NCBI GenBank assembly: GCA_016946835.1
Contig: JACVTC010000022.1
Span: forward strand, 1,050,001-1,114,000
From: Neocallimastix lanati (nom. inval.)
Lineage: Eukaryota; Neocallimastigomycota; Neocallimastigomycetes; Neocallimastigales; Neocallimastigaceae
Reading direction: 5' to 3'
Length of the DNA: 64,000 nucleotides
Part shown: piece after piece, positions 39,713 to 54,000 of the stretch
How positions within the stretch are numbered: position 1 is the first letter of the stretch
How the letters are laid out: each line of letters starts with the position of its first letter
Notes under the pieces: generated by a model
The model's database searches: none
The model's input: only the letters and a program-made list of their open reading frames with translations
Told to the model about the DNA's origin: nothing
Position numbers and translations under genes: made by a program

Positions 39713-41414
39713 ATTATTTATTAATTTACAATATAAATAAAAATAAAAATATAATAATCTAATGTAAAGTTTTATATATACTTAATTTTTTATTTAAACG
39801 TTTCATTTTCAATAATAGAAACCTTTAAGTTTATTAATAAATTTAAATAAATATTTTTATTTTTCTTCTTACGAAATAAATACATATATATTATAAACAT
39901 TATATATATTTATATTTTCTTTTTTTTTTTTTTTTATAATTTACATATGATTATTATTTTATAAGGAATGTAATTAATTATTAATTATATAAAATTTAAT
40001 ATTATTAAGAATATTTAACTATCTGATTTATATTAAGTTAATAAAATCATTTTTAATACAAAATTTAATATTTTAATTGTAATATTATATAATATATCGA
40101 TTTGCATTATTTTTTTTTTCTAAAAGATCTTATTAGGTTTTTAATTATATACAAATAGAATAATTATATGATATGATTTTGATAATAATCATATAGTTTA
40201 AAAATATAAAAATTATATTTATTTATTTATTCTATCATTTCTATTATCATTATTGTTATTGTTGTTACTTTCATAAACATATTTAAATAGTCTATAACTT
40301 TGTTTAACAAATATATATAAATATATATTTATTTAATAACTAATGTAATCAAATAATAAGAAAAAAAAAAAACTTCTTTTTATATATAGTCATTATATTT
40401 CAAATTATATTTTTATAAATTACTATAAATGAATATTTATCATTATTTTTTAAAATTGTTATATTCTAGTTTTTAACATATAGATTACTATCTTTTTCTC
40501 TTATATATCTTTTATTATATATATTCTATATATTTTTTTAATAAATCCTTTCTTTTTTTAAAATAATACATTCTATAAAATTATATTATGAAAAAAGCGT
40601 ATTAATGTTTTTTTTTTTTTTTTTTTTTTTTTTTTATTATACATTAATTCAATATATTTAAATTAACATTATTTTTAATACAATTATTTGTGATTAAGAA
40701 AAGTATATTATATCATAAAATATTATACTTTTAATAATAATGAAATCATTAATATGTTTTATTTGTTTTAATATTTTAATATCATAAAGAAGAGATAAAG
40801 ATAAAATTATTCTAAAAAATCATTTTCATAAATATTTTTGGAATTGAGAAAAAACTTAATTAAGTGGAATTTATTATATATATAATGTATTTATTTTTTG
40901 AATTTTTTAATAAAAAAAGTAGAATTTCTAAAATTTTGACCTTAATATTTATTTAATGTTGCCATGATAATTTCTACTGAATTTGATTTTCAATGAATAT
41001 TATTTTAACAGGTAATAAATTAATATGTTCTAACAACAATAATAATAATTTTTTTTTTCTTTATTATTATTAGTTTATTTGCTATAGGTTTTATTTTCTT
41101 TCTTTTTATCAATAAAATTTATTTATTTTTTTTATTATATTTTTAATTTTAATTTTTTTAAATATATATATGTTTATTAATAAAATTATTTAAAATATAT
41201 AAAAATATAAAAATAAAAATTAAGTGAATGAATAAATCTTTAAATAATATTATTTAAAAATAATTTAAGGAATAATGGATCAATAAACTTTCTAATATAA
41301 AAAATAAATTATTCATATTTATAAACGAATAATTATAAAAATTATTAATTAAAAAAAAAAAAAAAAAATAAAATAAAATGAATAATTAATTCTTTTTAAA
41401 ATTTTTCTTATTAA

Positions 41415-41493
<79 letters not shown>

Positions 41494-42032
41494 ATTAATT
41501 AATAAATAAATAAATAAATAAATAAATAAATTAATAAATAAATAAATAAATATATATATATAGAAAAATAAATGTATAGATAAATGAATATAATTATTTT
41601 TTTTTAAAAAATAAGAAAAATAAAAAATAAAAATTAATATTGCTTCATAAGAAGAAAGGTCGTAAATTCAATAATATTTTAATTTAAAATTTTCCAAAAA
41701 ACTCAGGAAATCAATAAAATCAAATTTTTAAATAGAGAAAAATAAATATATATTAAAAAATTGTAAGTCAATAATTAATTAAAAAAGTATGAAAAATAGA
41801 AGATAAAATAAAAAAACAATAAAATACATTAAATGGATAATAAATTAAAATTTACAAAATTTATTGCTTACAAAAATAAATTCATATTTGAATAAAACTA
41901 AAAAAGATATATTAAAATAAGAAATTTGGAATGCATTTATTTTAATTTTAATACGGATATTTTTTAATAAAATATTAATTGTATTTTATTTTTGTTCACT
42001 TTTACTTTATTTTATTTTATTTTATTTTTATT

Positions 42033-42075
<43 letters not shown>

Positions 42076-42923
42076 TGAAGGATTATTCAATTATTACTAT
42101 TATTATTTAAATTTTAATAATAAAAAATAATTATCTAGATAATAACTATTAAAATTATTAAATGTCTTTATTAATTTATTTAATGAAATTCCTTATTTTT
42201 TTATTTCTTTAATAAAATTCTTTTAAAATTCTTTATATAAAGTACTTTTTATCTTTTCTTTTATTAAATATATTATAATTTAAATAAATGTTATAAATCT
42301 TTTTATGTTAGATTTATATTTTTTATAACAATATGTATTTGACATTCTTTTTTAAATAATTATAATAATATTATCATTAATAAATGATATTAAAAAACAG
42401 TATTAATATTAAATATAATATTATTAAAAGAAAATTAATTTCATAAATTAAAACAAGATAATTTTGATAAAAGGAAATTAATTTCATAAATTTACATTAG
42501 ATAATTTTAATAAATTAAAATTTAGATAAAATAAAATAAAATAAATTAATATAATCCAATAAAAATAATGTAATTATAAATATTAACAAAACAAAATAAA
42601 GTGATAGAGTATTTTATAATTTTTATTAATTAGTTATAGTAGTAAAATGGTATTTTTTACTTAATTTATATTCATGTATTTATTTTATAATATATCTTAA
42701 AAATTCAATTCCATTCAATTATGTTATTAAGAATTATAGAATATATTTGATAAAGTTTTTATATGATAGAAAAATATTATCATATTGTTTACAAATATAA
42801 ATGATATATCTATTAATTGTATTATTATTAAAAAAAATTATTAAAAAATTATTATTTATTTTTATTTAGAAAATTATTTATATTATTATTATCTATCACA
42901 ACAAAAATAATAAAATTGTCATT
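39713..42923. other. AT-rich intergenic desert, no gene
   Basis: About 3.2 kb of A/T sequence with poly(T) at about 40610-40635 and 42040-42070 and the (AAAT)n tract at 41412-41551. No exon-like segment was recognised on either strand. Confidence 0.6.
41412..41551. repeat. (AAAT)n microsatellite
   Basis: About 35 AAAT units with two interruptions by TTAAT. Confidence 0.9.
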
Positions 42924-43936
42924 ATGACCTTTTTATTGTTAGAACCTCTGGAAGAATCATTTAGTGAAAAGAGAATTAATCTAACAAATGAAGTATTAAA
43001 AATTGGAAGGTATAAAATAGTAATTTTAACTTTTTTCACATAGGCATATATAAAATAAAATAATAATAATAATAAGGAAAACAATTTAAACTTTATAGTA
43101 TATATATATTAAATATTATATTCATTGATATTTAATATAAATATATAAAAAAGAAAAATATCAGCGAAAAATCCACCTGAACCATATAATGGTATATTTG
43201 AAAGTAAAGTATTAAGTAGAGCACATGCTGAAATATGGAATGACAAAGGAAAGGTATATAATATTTTTTTCTTTTTTTTTTTTTTTTTTTTTTTTTTCCA
43301 AGGTCTTTCATTAAAATTTTATTGAAATTTATATTATTACATTGATTGATATTATTAATTTATAATTTATAATAACTACAATAATAATAATAATAATAAT
43401 AAAGATATTAATTAAAGATGTTGGAAGTAGTAATGGTACATTTATTAATGGAAAAAGAATAAGTGAAGAAGGTCAACAAAGTGCGGCATTTGAATTACAT
43501 ACTGGTGATATATTAGAATTTGGTATAGATATTAAAAATGAAGAAGGAGATGATAGTAAGTATATGTTTAAAATTATTATAATTATTATTTTTTTTTTTA
43601 ATTATGTGATATTTATTTATATATTATATACTTTTTTTTTTATCAATTAATTTAGTTCTTTACAGAAAAGTCTCAGCAAAAGTAAAAATTATTTCAGATG
43701 ATTCTTCTCAAAACTATTCTGAGTAAATAATAATAATAATAATAATAATATATTAAAATATATATTCAACCTCCAACTTTTCATTAATGAAATATCTTTT
43801 TTTTTTTTTTTTTATTTTATTTTTATTTTTTTATATTATTATTATTTTATTTTACTTATTTATTTAAATTTATTATGTTAAATTAAAAAATTTATAGAGT
43901 TTTAGTGAATTTTGAAACCATAGTTGATGTAAATAT

Positions 43937-43977
<41 letters not shown>

Positions 43978-44231
43978 TTTTGTTTTGTTTTAATATATAT
44001 ATTGAGTAATTAATTATAATTAATATATTTATTATATAATATATATAAACAATTTTTTGTATTGTCATAATGTATATACTTATTTATAAATAGAAACAAA
44101 TTGAAAAAGCCGAAAATACTCAAGAAGAATTGGAATTATTAAAGAATATAATATCAGATTTAACATCAAAAATTGAATCAATTCCTCCAACTGTAAGTTA
44201 TATGTATATATTTATATAATTTTTTTTTATA

Positions 44232-44262
<31 letters not shown>

Positions 44263-46383
44263 TTTTTTTTTTTTGACAACTAAATATATATGTACGTTAA
44301 AATGTGAAAATCAAATAAAAGGTATCGAAAAAGAAAATATTAATGGAATTAGATGAAGCACATAATCAAGAAAGACTTTGGATAGATAAATATACTAATC
44401 TTTTACAAAGTTCTAAACAAAATGAAAAGGATTTAGAATTATTGAAAATTGATAATCAAAATTTAACAGATGATAATGAATATACTAAATGCCAATTGGA
44501 ACTTTCAGAGGATCGTATTAAGGAATTAGAGGATAAACAGAGTTTCTTTGAAAAAGAAAATCAAACTGTTAAAGATGAATATGCAAAGATGAAAACTGAT
44601 GTAAGCATATATATACATTTGTATATATTATAAAAAAAAAAAAAAAAATAAAAAAATAAAATTTTAATTATATAATTATTATTATAATTACTATTATTAC
44701 AATTTATTTATTTACTTTATTATTATTATTATTATTTAAAATATTTAAAATTATAATAATGTTAAAAAGTATAAAACGTTGAGTGAAAAATTAGAAAAAG
44801 AAGAAAAACAAGTATTTGAATTTTTTTCAATTTTTTAATAAATATTATTATAAATATATATGTATATTTGAAATATTAATGGTTTATATTTAATTTTGAA
44901 ATATAAAACAAATTAGAATGAAAGTTTTAGAAAAAAAATAAATGAACTTGAAGAAAATTATAATAAAATAAAATATGAGGTATAATAAATTAATAATTTA
45001 ATATTAAATATGTAAATTGGATATATATATATATCTATATATTATAATAAGTTTTTATTATTATTATTATATTTATAATTATAAAATTATACTATATATG
45101 CTAATATATATATATATATATATTTTAAAATAAATAATAATAAAAGAATATTGATGATATTAATATTGCACATGATCAAGTCAATGAACTGAATAAAAAA
45201 ATTACTGAATTAAATAAAAAAATTGAATATCTTGAAATAGAAAAGAAGGATGTCCTTGTTTCTAAGAATGATATTAGAGATGAATTAAACTTTCAAAAAA
45301 ATGAATTTAAACAGAAACTTAATGCTTGGAAAGAAAAAGAAAAATCATGGATTGAGGATTTGAATAAACTAAAGGATGAAGTGGATAGTAAAAATGATAA
45401 AAATAATGAATTATCAAGAGAAATTCAACTATTAAAAAATAGAAATAATAAAAAGAATCAACAAATTATTTCAAATGAAAAAGTGGATAAAGCTAGTCAA
45501 CAAAAATTAAAGGAAGAGATTGAAAAATTAAAGAAAACCATAGAAGAAGAGAAACAAATAAATAAAACTAAACAAAAAGAATGGAATACTCATAAAAATA
45601 AACTAATAAAAGAAAATGAAGACTTATTAAAAGAAAAAAATATTTTACAACAACAGTTAAAAGAACTGGAAGAATGGAAAATAAATAAGGAAAAGGAGGA
45701 AAGAACAAAATCAGATTCTTCTAAGAATTCTAAATCTATACCCTTATCTCCTATAGAAGATGATACGTTAATTACTCCTAATGCTAGTAATTCTAATAAT
45801 AATAAAATCAACGATACCAATACTACTTCTTCTAGCAACAATTCCTCCTTCAACAATAATACTAATACTAATAATACTAATAATTTTAATTATCATACCA
45901 ATACTATTAATAGAAAAAATAAAAATAAAAAAAGTAAAAGAAATTCTATGAATAATATAAAATCAGGAATGGAATCTATAAAAAAAGATAAAGAAAATCT
46001 TTCTATTAATTTAAGAGAGAATTTGAATGAAATTAAAGAAAAACAAGATCAACTAATAGAAGAAGAACACCCAATAATTGAACTTACTGTAAGTTCTAAT
46101 TTTAAATATATATATATATATATTTATATTTATATTTTTATTTTTTTTTTTTATTATTAATATTTTAATGTAAAAATATATAAATTATATTTTAATTTTA
46201 ATTTTTTTTTATATATGTATATAATTTAAATATTTATTTTTATATCTCTGGCTATCTATATTCATAATTATTTACATATTGAAAATGAATACAATACATT
46301 TAAATTAGAAAACAATCGTCATACCACTTGTTACAGGAGTTTTAATTACTGTAATTTTTAATTATTTTTTTATGAGTAAATAA
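42924..46383 (+). CDS. FHA-domain, coiled-coil, tail-anchored protein (SLMAP / Far10-Vps64-like)
   Basis: Eleven exons, 42924-43009, 43154-43253, 43405-43555, 43656-43722, 43898-43928, 44094-44192, 44322-44600, 44770-44811, 44917-44979, 45147-46088 and 46309-46383 (TAA), encode 644 residues with agreeing phases. Residues about 1-135 are an FHA domain: NEVLKIGRKISAKNPPEPYN, then FESKVLSRAHAEIW, DVGSSNGTFINGKRI, HTGDILEFGIDI and LYRKVSAKVKII. The S-R-x-H and G-S-x-N-G-T-F-I-N-G motifs that bind phosphothreonine are intact. Long Lys/Glu coiled coils follow, then a Ser/Asn/Thr-rich linker. The C-terminus TIVIPLVTGVLITVIFNYFF plus MSK is a single membrane anchor. This architecture is that of SLMAP and the fungal Far9/Far10/Vps64 proteins, which place the STRIPAK phosphatase–kinase complex on ER or nuclear membranes. 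Exon 2 is taken from the AG at 43152-43153 because the nearer AG gives a stop. Confidence 0.85.
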
Positions 46384-46563
46384 TAAATAATAATAATTAT
46401 ATAAAAAATGAAAAAATATTAATTATTTATATAAATGTTGACATACCATTTAAATTTAAAGAATAATAATATTCTTTGAATTATATTTAGTACTTTTTAA
46501 TTATTTTCTTTTTGTATAATAAAGTAAAATTTTATATACAATAATAATAAATATATAAAAAAA

Positions 46564-46607
<44 letters not shown>

Positions 46608-47264
46608 TAAATATAAAAAAAAAATAATAAAAATAACAAGTAATAATTAATAATAATAATAATAATAATTATAATTTATTATATATTATTTGGTCAATTT
46701 AGTATATATTTATAGAAATGAATAATCATAATCATAATATCAAAATATAAACACGAAAATTTTAAAATATAAATAGAAAATAATGAAAATTTTATTTATT
46801 TATAATTCCCTATTCTATAGTTCTATTGGATAATTCTAATAAAATAAAACCTTTTTTCTTACTTAACATATTTAAAATATATGGAACTTACGAATGTTTT
46901 ATAAATGAACAATATGTTAAGTTCCATATATTTTAAATTGAAAAATTGAACCATTTACACATCACAACTTTATTGATTCATGTTTGAAGTTTTTAAGCAT
47001 AGATTTATCATTTATTACATATTCTCCTGCATACGTATTATAAAACCATGAAACATTATCTATTATTCATTATATTTATTATAATTGATTGATTTATTGT
47101 TTTTGTTTTTATTATCTCATAATCATGAGTATATTTATTATTATTTAGAATAATTTCCAATAAATTTATATTTCTTATTATATTTTTTATTACTTTTTTT
47201 TTTTTTTTTTTTTTCTAATATATTATTCTTTGGCATCTTCATTTTTTTTTTTTTTCTAATATAT
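46384..47264. other. AT-rich spacer with an inverted repeat
   Basis: The spacer contains poly(A) at about 46570-46600 and the inverted repeat at 46861-46937. No gene is seen. Confidence 0.55.
46861..46937. repeat. Perfect 20-bp inverted repeat with overlapping second pair
   Basis: TTTAAAATATATGGAACTTA at 46871-46890 is the exact reverse complement of 46918-46937. In addition, ACTTAACATATT at 46861-46872 pairs with AATATGTTAAGT at 46911-46922. The left side is thus a circular permutation of the right side. The arms contain GGAACTTA, unusual in this desert. Confidence 0.8.
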
Positions 47265-48220
47265 TATTTTCTGGCATCTTCAAAATCAAACTTTTTCATC
47301 ATAATTGCTGTCATTATCTGAGTAATCTTCACTTCTGTTGTATTTCAAAGTAGCTTTATTATAATTATTATAATTTTTTTGAAATTACTAAATAATTCAA
47401 TGATTTCTTCTCTTGTTGTTGTCTTCGCCTCTTTTTGTTGTTATTATTTGATTTTTAACTATTATTTTCTTTGATTTTGAGATTGAAATGACATTCTTTT
47501 ATGGAATGATCGTTCATGTCATATATATGTCAATAACTATTATTACCTTTCTTATATCCATACTTATTTTTCTTATTGTTATTGAAGAGGAAGGTATTTT
47601 GTTTAATTTTAGAGTTCTTTTCCTCTTGCTATGGTAATCAAAATCCATAGGATCATCATCTTTATCTTTTTCTTTAGAATCTTTTCAATTTTCAATATAT
47701 GATCTCTTTGAGATAATTCTTTTAAGAATTTCCAAGTGTTTATCTGGATTACTGTTCAAGTCTAACAGAATAATGCTTTTATTATCATCTATAGGAATGC
47801 TATATAGGTATTCTAATTACTCTTTGTTTGTAATACTTAATTCAATTTCTTCCGTATCTATGAAGATTTCCTTTGTTTGGTTAAATATTTTAATTAATTT
47901 GTTTTTATTCTTTTACTTTAAACATCTAAGTCTTTTAAGAACAATACTCTATATTAGTATTGTTGTTACCGAGTTTTCTCTGGATTATTTTTACAATACA
48001 GTCATTATTAGTTAGAAAATTAATCTCCTTTAATTTTTTTTCGACCTGTTAGTTGTATCATTTCTATTCTGAACGAAAACAAAGAATTCATTTAAATGAT
48101 CAATAATATCGGTTTTCAAAAATTCCTTAATACCATAAGAAATTTCCACTCGTTGAAGTTGGACTTTCCATACACGAGTTGGTCTTTAGTTAAAATAGTT
48201 TCTTGAGACAAGTACTTTTA
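47265..48220 (-). pseudogene. Decayed retrotransposon gag-like gene with zinc-knuckle trace
   Basis: This noncoding block is visibly richer in G/C than its surroundings. The minus strand has several broken frames. Near 48180-48115 it reads LVYGKSNFNEWKFLMVLRNF and then a stop, like the N-terminal gag motif L-x-G-x-N-(Y/F)-x-x-W of copia-type elements. Near 47690-47600 it reads KDDDDPMDF-type acidic sequence (KDSKEKDKDDDPMDFDYHSK). Near 47535-47491 it reads Y*HIYDMNDHSIKECHFN. If the stop and the Tyr were once Cys, the spacing is that of a C-x2-C-x4-H-x4-C knuckle. No protease or reverse-transcriptase part was found. Nonfunctional. Confidence 0.5.
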
Positions 48221-49235
48221 AATATTAAAATAGATTATAATGAAATATCTTAATCCGATATATGTTATGTTATTTATTTAATATAATAATACATAAGTAT
48301 TATGGTTAACAAAGATGGAAGTGGATAGTTATGATATTTTATAAAGAATGCATACCACTAATCAATAAAATTAAAATGGTTTTTTATTAATCTATTAATT
48401 AATTAGATTTAGTTTATATATATTCCATATTAAATATAAATCATAAATATTAATATAATTAATGATAGAATATTATTTATATGTTTTGTTAGTATTTTGA
48501 TATAATTTAAAATAATATTTAATATAATATTAAAAAAAATTATATAAAATTTTAAATAAAAAATATTATAATATATACTAAAATACTTTTTTTTTAAAAA
48601 AAGATTTATTTTATTTATATATTTTATTACTATTATTAATATAATGATAATGAATATTAATAATATATATACAAAATTTTTAATTTTTTTATCTTTCTAT
48701 CACTTTATCATTAAACTTTTATTCCTTTTTTTTTTTTTTTAAAATAAAATTTCATTCATTCATTTTATATTTTAAGTTGATGTAACTAAAAAATATATTA
48801 GTGTTTTTATTTATTTTGCTTAATCTTTTTATAATTAATTTTTAAATTATAAATATATTTTTTTCGATATTTGTTGTGTAACGAATTTTTGAATTTAATA
48901 AATATTACATATATTACAATAAGAAAAAAATATAGAAATTAACTTTGGCCAATAATATATTAAGATTCATATAATTTGATTATTATTGATATATTATTGA
49001 TATATTTATGCATTTATTTATTTTTTAAAATTTTATTATATAATTAATAATTATGAGCATTTACTATATATAGAAAGTTGACAATTGTTATGTGTAACGT
49101 TTTTTATTGAATATTGAATATTTATACTTTTTAAAACACAATTGTTTTTTTTTTTTTTTTTTTTTTTATTTTAGTAAAATTTTTAATATAAATAATTGTA
49201 TTGCCAATTTAAACAACAAAAAACAAAAAATAAAA

Positions 49236-49405
<170 letters not shown>

Positions 49406-50782
49406 AAATAACTAATTAACTACATTACTAACTAAATAAATAAATAACTTTATAATTGAAGAAATTGCTAATGAATTAATTATCATATTTATCTATATAC
49501 TTAATAGTTTATTAATATATTTATAAGCATAATATTAAAATATTAATAATTAAATAAATAGATTTTATAAAATTAAATAAATTACAAAAATAATATTAAA
49601 GTGCAAATGCAATTGTATATTCTTATTTTACTGAATGAATTGCATTTTAAAAATACAAGGATACATAAATAATAAATATGTACTTTATATATTTATAATT
49701 ATAATACTTTTATGCATTAAGAATCGAAATATTAATTCTATTTATACATATGATTCATTTATTTAAACTAAGTTTTTATTTATTTATTTATTGAAAGATT
49801 ATGAACATATGAAATACATTTCAATAAGTTTAATATATATATGTTTTATATTAATATATTATTGAATATTTAATAAATTTGATGTAATTATCAACATATA
49901 ATATAAAATATATTATTACCATATAATATATATTATTAAATTATTTGTAATTATATATTTATATATTATTAATATATTTATCTATTAAACAATTTTGCAT
50001 TCATTTATATATTAATAAAATACTTTTTATTTTATTTTATTTTATTTTTTTATACATTAAACCATAAATATTTTAAATATATTTTTGTATATTAAAAAAA
50101 ATTTTTTTTTTGCCTTTATTTTTAACAATTTTTTAATTTCTCTTTTTTTTTTTCTCTTTTATTATTATTTTTTTTTCTTTTATTTATCTTTTATTTTATA
50201 ATTGTCATATTAAATAAATAGTATAGTGAATATTAATTAAAACATTAAAAAAAAAAAAAGAAGAAAAGAAAATTTATCAAAATTAATTTCATATTTTATT
50301 TTTATCAAATTAGACTTTATTCATATTTATCATATTAAATATTAAACAAATACTATCTATAAATCATTTTGTAAAAGAAGTAAAATTTCATATTTGATTT
50401 ATTTATTTAATATTTAATATTTATATTTTTAAATTTTATATTTTTAATTATATAAAAAATTAAATAATTGCTATTTTTTTATTAATAATCATAAATAATA
50501 AATAATAAAAATAGTAATAAAAAAAAAAAAAAGAAAAAAAAAAAAGAAATTTAACAAATTTTAATTTTAATTTTATGAACTATTTTATTTATTTATTTAT
50601 TCATTTTTATTTATTTACTTAGAATAATAATAAATATGACATATGATAATAAAAATGATAATTATATTCATTAATGTTTAATTAGTAATTAATATTTATT
50701 TAGTATTATATATTTTTTTTTATTATTAATTATTATATTATTAATACTAATTTCTCATTATATATTTTTTGAATGGATATTA

Positions 50783-50815
50783 TTACAATACTATAATATT
50801 ATTATAGTATTGTAA
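50783..50815. repeat. Near-perfect A/T palindrome
   Basis: ATTACAATACTATAATA and TATTATAGTATTGTAAT are reverse complements meeting with almost no loop. It could be a cruciform-forming site; the function is unknown. Confidence 0.7.
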
Positions 50816-51042
50816 TTTTAATTTTTTTTTTTTTAAGAGATATTTTTTCAATTTATTTATTTTAATATGACGTTTATACTAATAATATATAATTTAATTT
50901 ATTTTATTATATAAAATATATTCTATATACATGTTCTTTTATATATATTAATATTAAATATATATATATATATTTTAAGTAATTTTATGTAAGAAACTTC
51001 AGGACCACAATTTAAAAAAAATTAAAAATTTTATTAAAAGAA

Positions 51043-54000
51043 ATGTTATCTAATTTGGACCCTGAAGAACTTAAAGAAAATACAAATTCTTCTAATAATA
51101 AACAAGCTAAAAAAATTATTAGAAAACCAAAAATAGTTGTTACTAACACGGATAATTCTTCAATAGACTATTCAAATGAAGATACTTTAAAGGTGGAAGA
51201 TAGTAATATACAAGATGAAATTATTAGACCAAAAAATCGTCGTAAGCGTAATTCCCATCGTTTTACTGTAATTAAAGGTACTAAGCCTGGAACTGATAGA
51301 ATTAAAATAATTCAGACGTCAAGTGAAGAGGAAGATGTTGGTAAACTTGAATTTTTTGATGATGAATTAACTGATGATGTTTCAGAGAAAATAGCGTTGT
51401 TTGAGGAAAAGTCATTCCTTTCAAATGCTGATGATTATAATGATAATTATAGCCATGACAACAGTTATACAGAAAACTTCTCAAAAATTATTGATGATAG
51501 TATAACAGAGGAGAAATTTATTATTGATGAAAATAGTAATGGGAGTATATTCAAACCTATTAAGGATGATTATAGTGATGACAATACTTTTAACAAGGAT
51601 GAAGATGAAAGTATTAATCAAAGAGTAATTATTACAAGATCTAAATCAAAATTAAATTCAATTGAAAATAACGTCAAGGAAAACGTTTCTTTAAAATCAG
51701 TAACAAAATCAAGAACAGTTCAATCTAAAGCTAAAGCAAAACAAACTAAAACCAAAACTAAAACTAAATCAAAATACAGAAAAAATTCTCAAAAGGAATC
51801 TGATTCTGATTCTGATTATGTTTATGAGTCTGATGCTTATTCACAAGATGAATTACAAGTTGAATCATCAAAAGTAAAAAAAATTAAGTCAAGAGCTAAA
51901 GCTAAATCAAATATTGAACATGAATCAGAAATTGATATAAAAGATGAATCAAAATCTAAATCAAATATTGAAAATGAATCAGAAGTTGATATGAAAAATG
52001 AAGCAAAATCTAAATCAAATATTACCAAGTCAAAATCAAAGTCTTTAAAGTCAGAATCAAAGACAAAATTAATTTCGAAATCTAATGTAAATTCGGAAGA
52101 TTCTGATCCAGATTATGTATATGAATCAGAAATAGATTATGAAAATGAAAATGAAAATGAACAATTTAAAGAAAAGGCTTATGAAAAAGAAAAAGAAAAA
52201 GAAGAAATTATCGAAACAAAAACTAGAACCGAAGCTAAATCTCAACCAAAATCTAAATCAAAATTTCACTTAAGATCTGATAATCAATCTCAAAATAATG
52301 GAATTGTTGAAGAAAGTAAGGAGACTAAGAAAACTAAATCTAAATCTGATGTAAAGACTCAGAATAAAATACAAAAAGAAGAAGCTACTACTACTGTGAC
52401 AAAAATTAAAACTAAATCAAAATCTAAGACGAAATTACAAGATGAAACTTCAGCTGAAACTTCAACTGAAACAACAACTAAAAATGAAACAAAATTAAAG
52501 GGTAAAGCCAACAAAAAATCAAAAACTAGATCAAAATCTAAAACAAAGACTAAATCAAAATCAAACCAAAATTCAGAAGAATTTGATCCAGATTATATTT
52601 ATGAATCTGATATGGATTATGAATATGAAAATGAATCTGAAAGAGATAGTGATAATGAAGAAAAATCCATTGAATCTAAGATTAAATCTAAAGCTAAAGT
52701 TAACTCAAAATCAAACCAAAATTCAGAAGAATCTGATCCAGATTATGTTTATGAATCTGATATGGATTATGAATATGAAAATGAATCTGAAAGAGATAGT
52801 GATAATAAAGAAAAATCTATTGAATCTAAGATTAAATTTAAGGCTAAAGTTAACTCAAAATCAAAATCAAAGACTGATTCAAAATCTGAAACAGATAAAG
52901 AAAAAATTATAAATGAAGTTAAGGGAGAAGAAATTATTGTAGAAACCAAAACATCCAAAACATCTAAATCAAAAAATCAATCTAAATCTGAAATTGAAAT
53001 TCAACCTCAAGAAGAGATTATTGTTGAAACTAAAGTAATTAAAACTAAGACTCAGACTAAGTCCAAACCAAAGATACAACCAAAGGAAGAAAAAGAGCAA
53101 CATGTTGTTATTCAAGCTCAAACTGAAGGTCAAACTCAACAACAAATTCAAAGTGAAATTCAATCTCAAACTATTTCAGTAACAGAAACCCAACTGCAAA
53201 CTAAAGCGCAAACACAAACTGATGATCAACTACCACAAGTTCAATCTCAAACTCTTGTGATAAATAAATCTCAATCCCAAGTACAAACTCAACCTCAAAT
53301 TTTAATTACAGGAACTCATACTCAAACTCAAGATCATATTGAAACTCAAGAACAAATTCAAACTCAGGAAAAAATTCAAACTCAAGAACAAATTCAAACT
53401 CAAGATCAAATTCAATCTCAAGATCAAACTCAAACTCAAATTTTAATTAATAAAACTCAAAACCAGATTCAATCTCAACAACAATTACAGATTCAACCTC
53501 AATCTCAAACTGTTTTATTCAAAGAGACTCAAACCCAAACTGTAACGCAACCATCTCAAACTGTTTTAATAACAGAGACTCAAACTAGTTCACAACTTCA
53601 ACCTCATTTTCAAACTCAGTCACATTTAGAAAATGAGTTACATTTTCAAGTTCAATTACAAGGTGATATTAATGCACAAACTTCCCAATTACAAATAAAT
53701 CAATTACCAAATCAATTTTCACTATATCAATTGCAAAATCAACTTCCACCACAATCTCAACCACAATCTCAACCACAATTTCAATTATCAAATAAAATTC
53801 CAAGTCAAGTAACAACACACATCCCTCAATCTTCACAATTTCCATTACAAGGTCAGTTTACACCACCGTCTCATCATCCACCAGAATTTCAAGCACAAGA
53901 CCATTTCCCAGTATCTGCTCAATATCCATCACAATTCCATATTCATGAACAATTTGTACAACATCCTCAATTCCATTTACAAAGACAATTCCAAACACAA

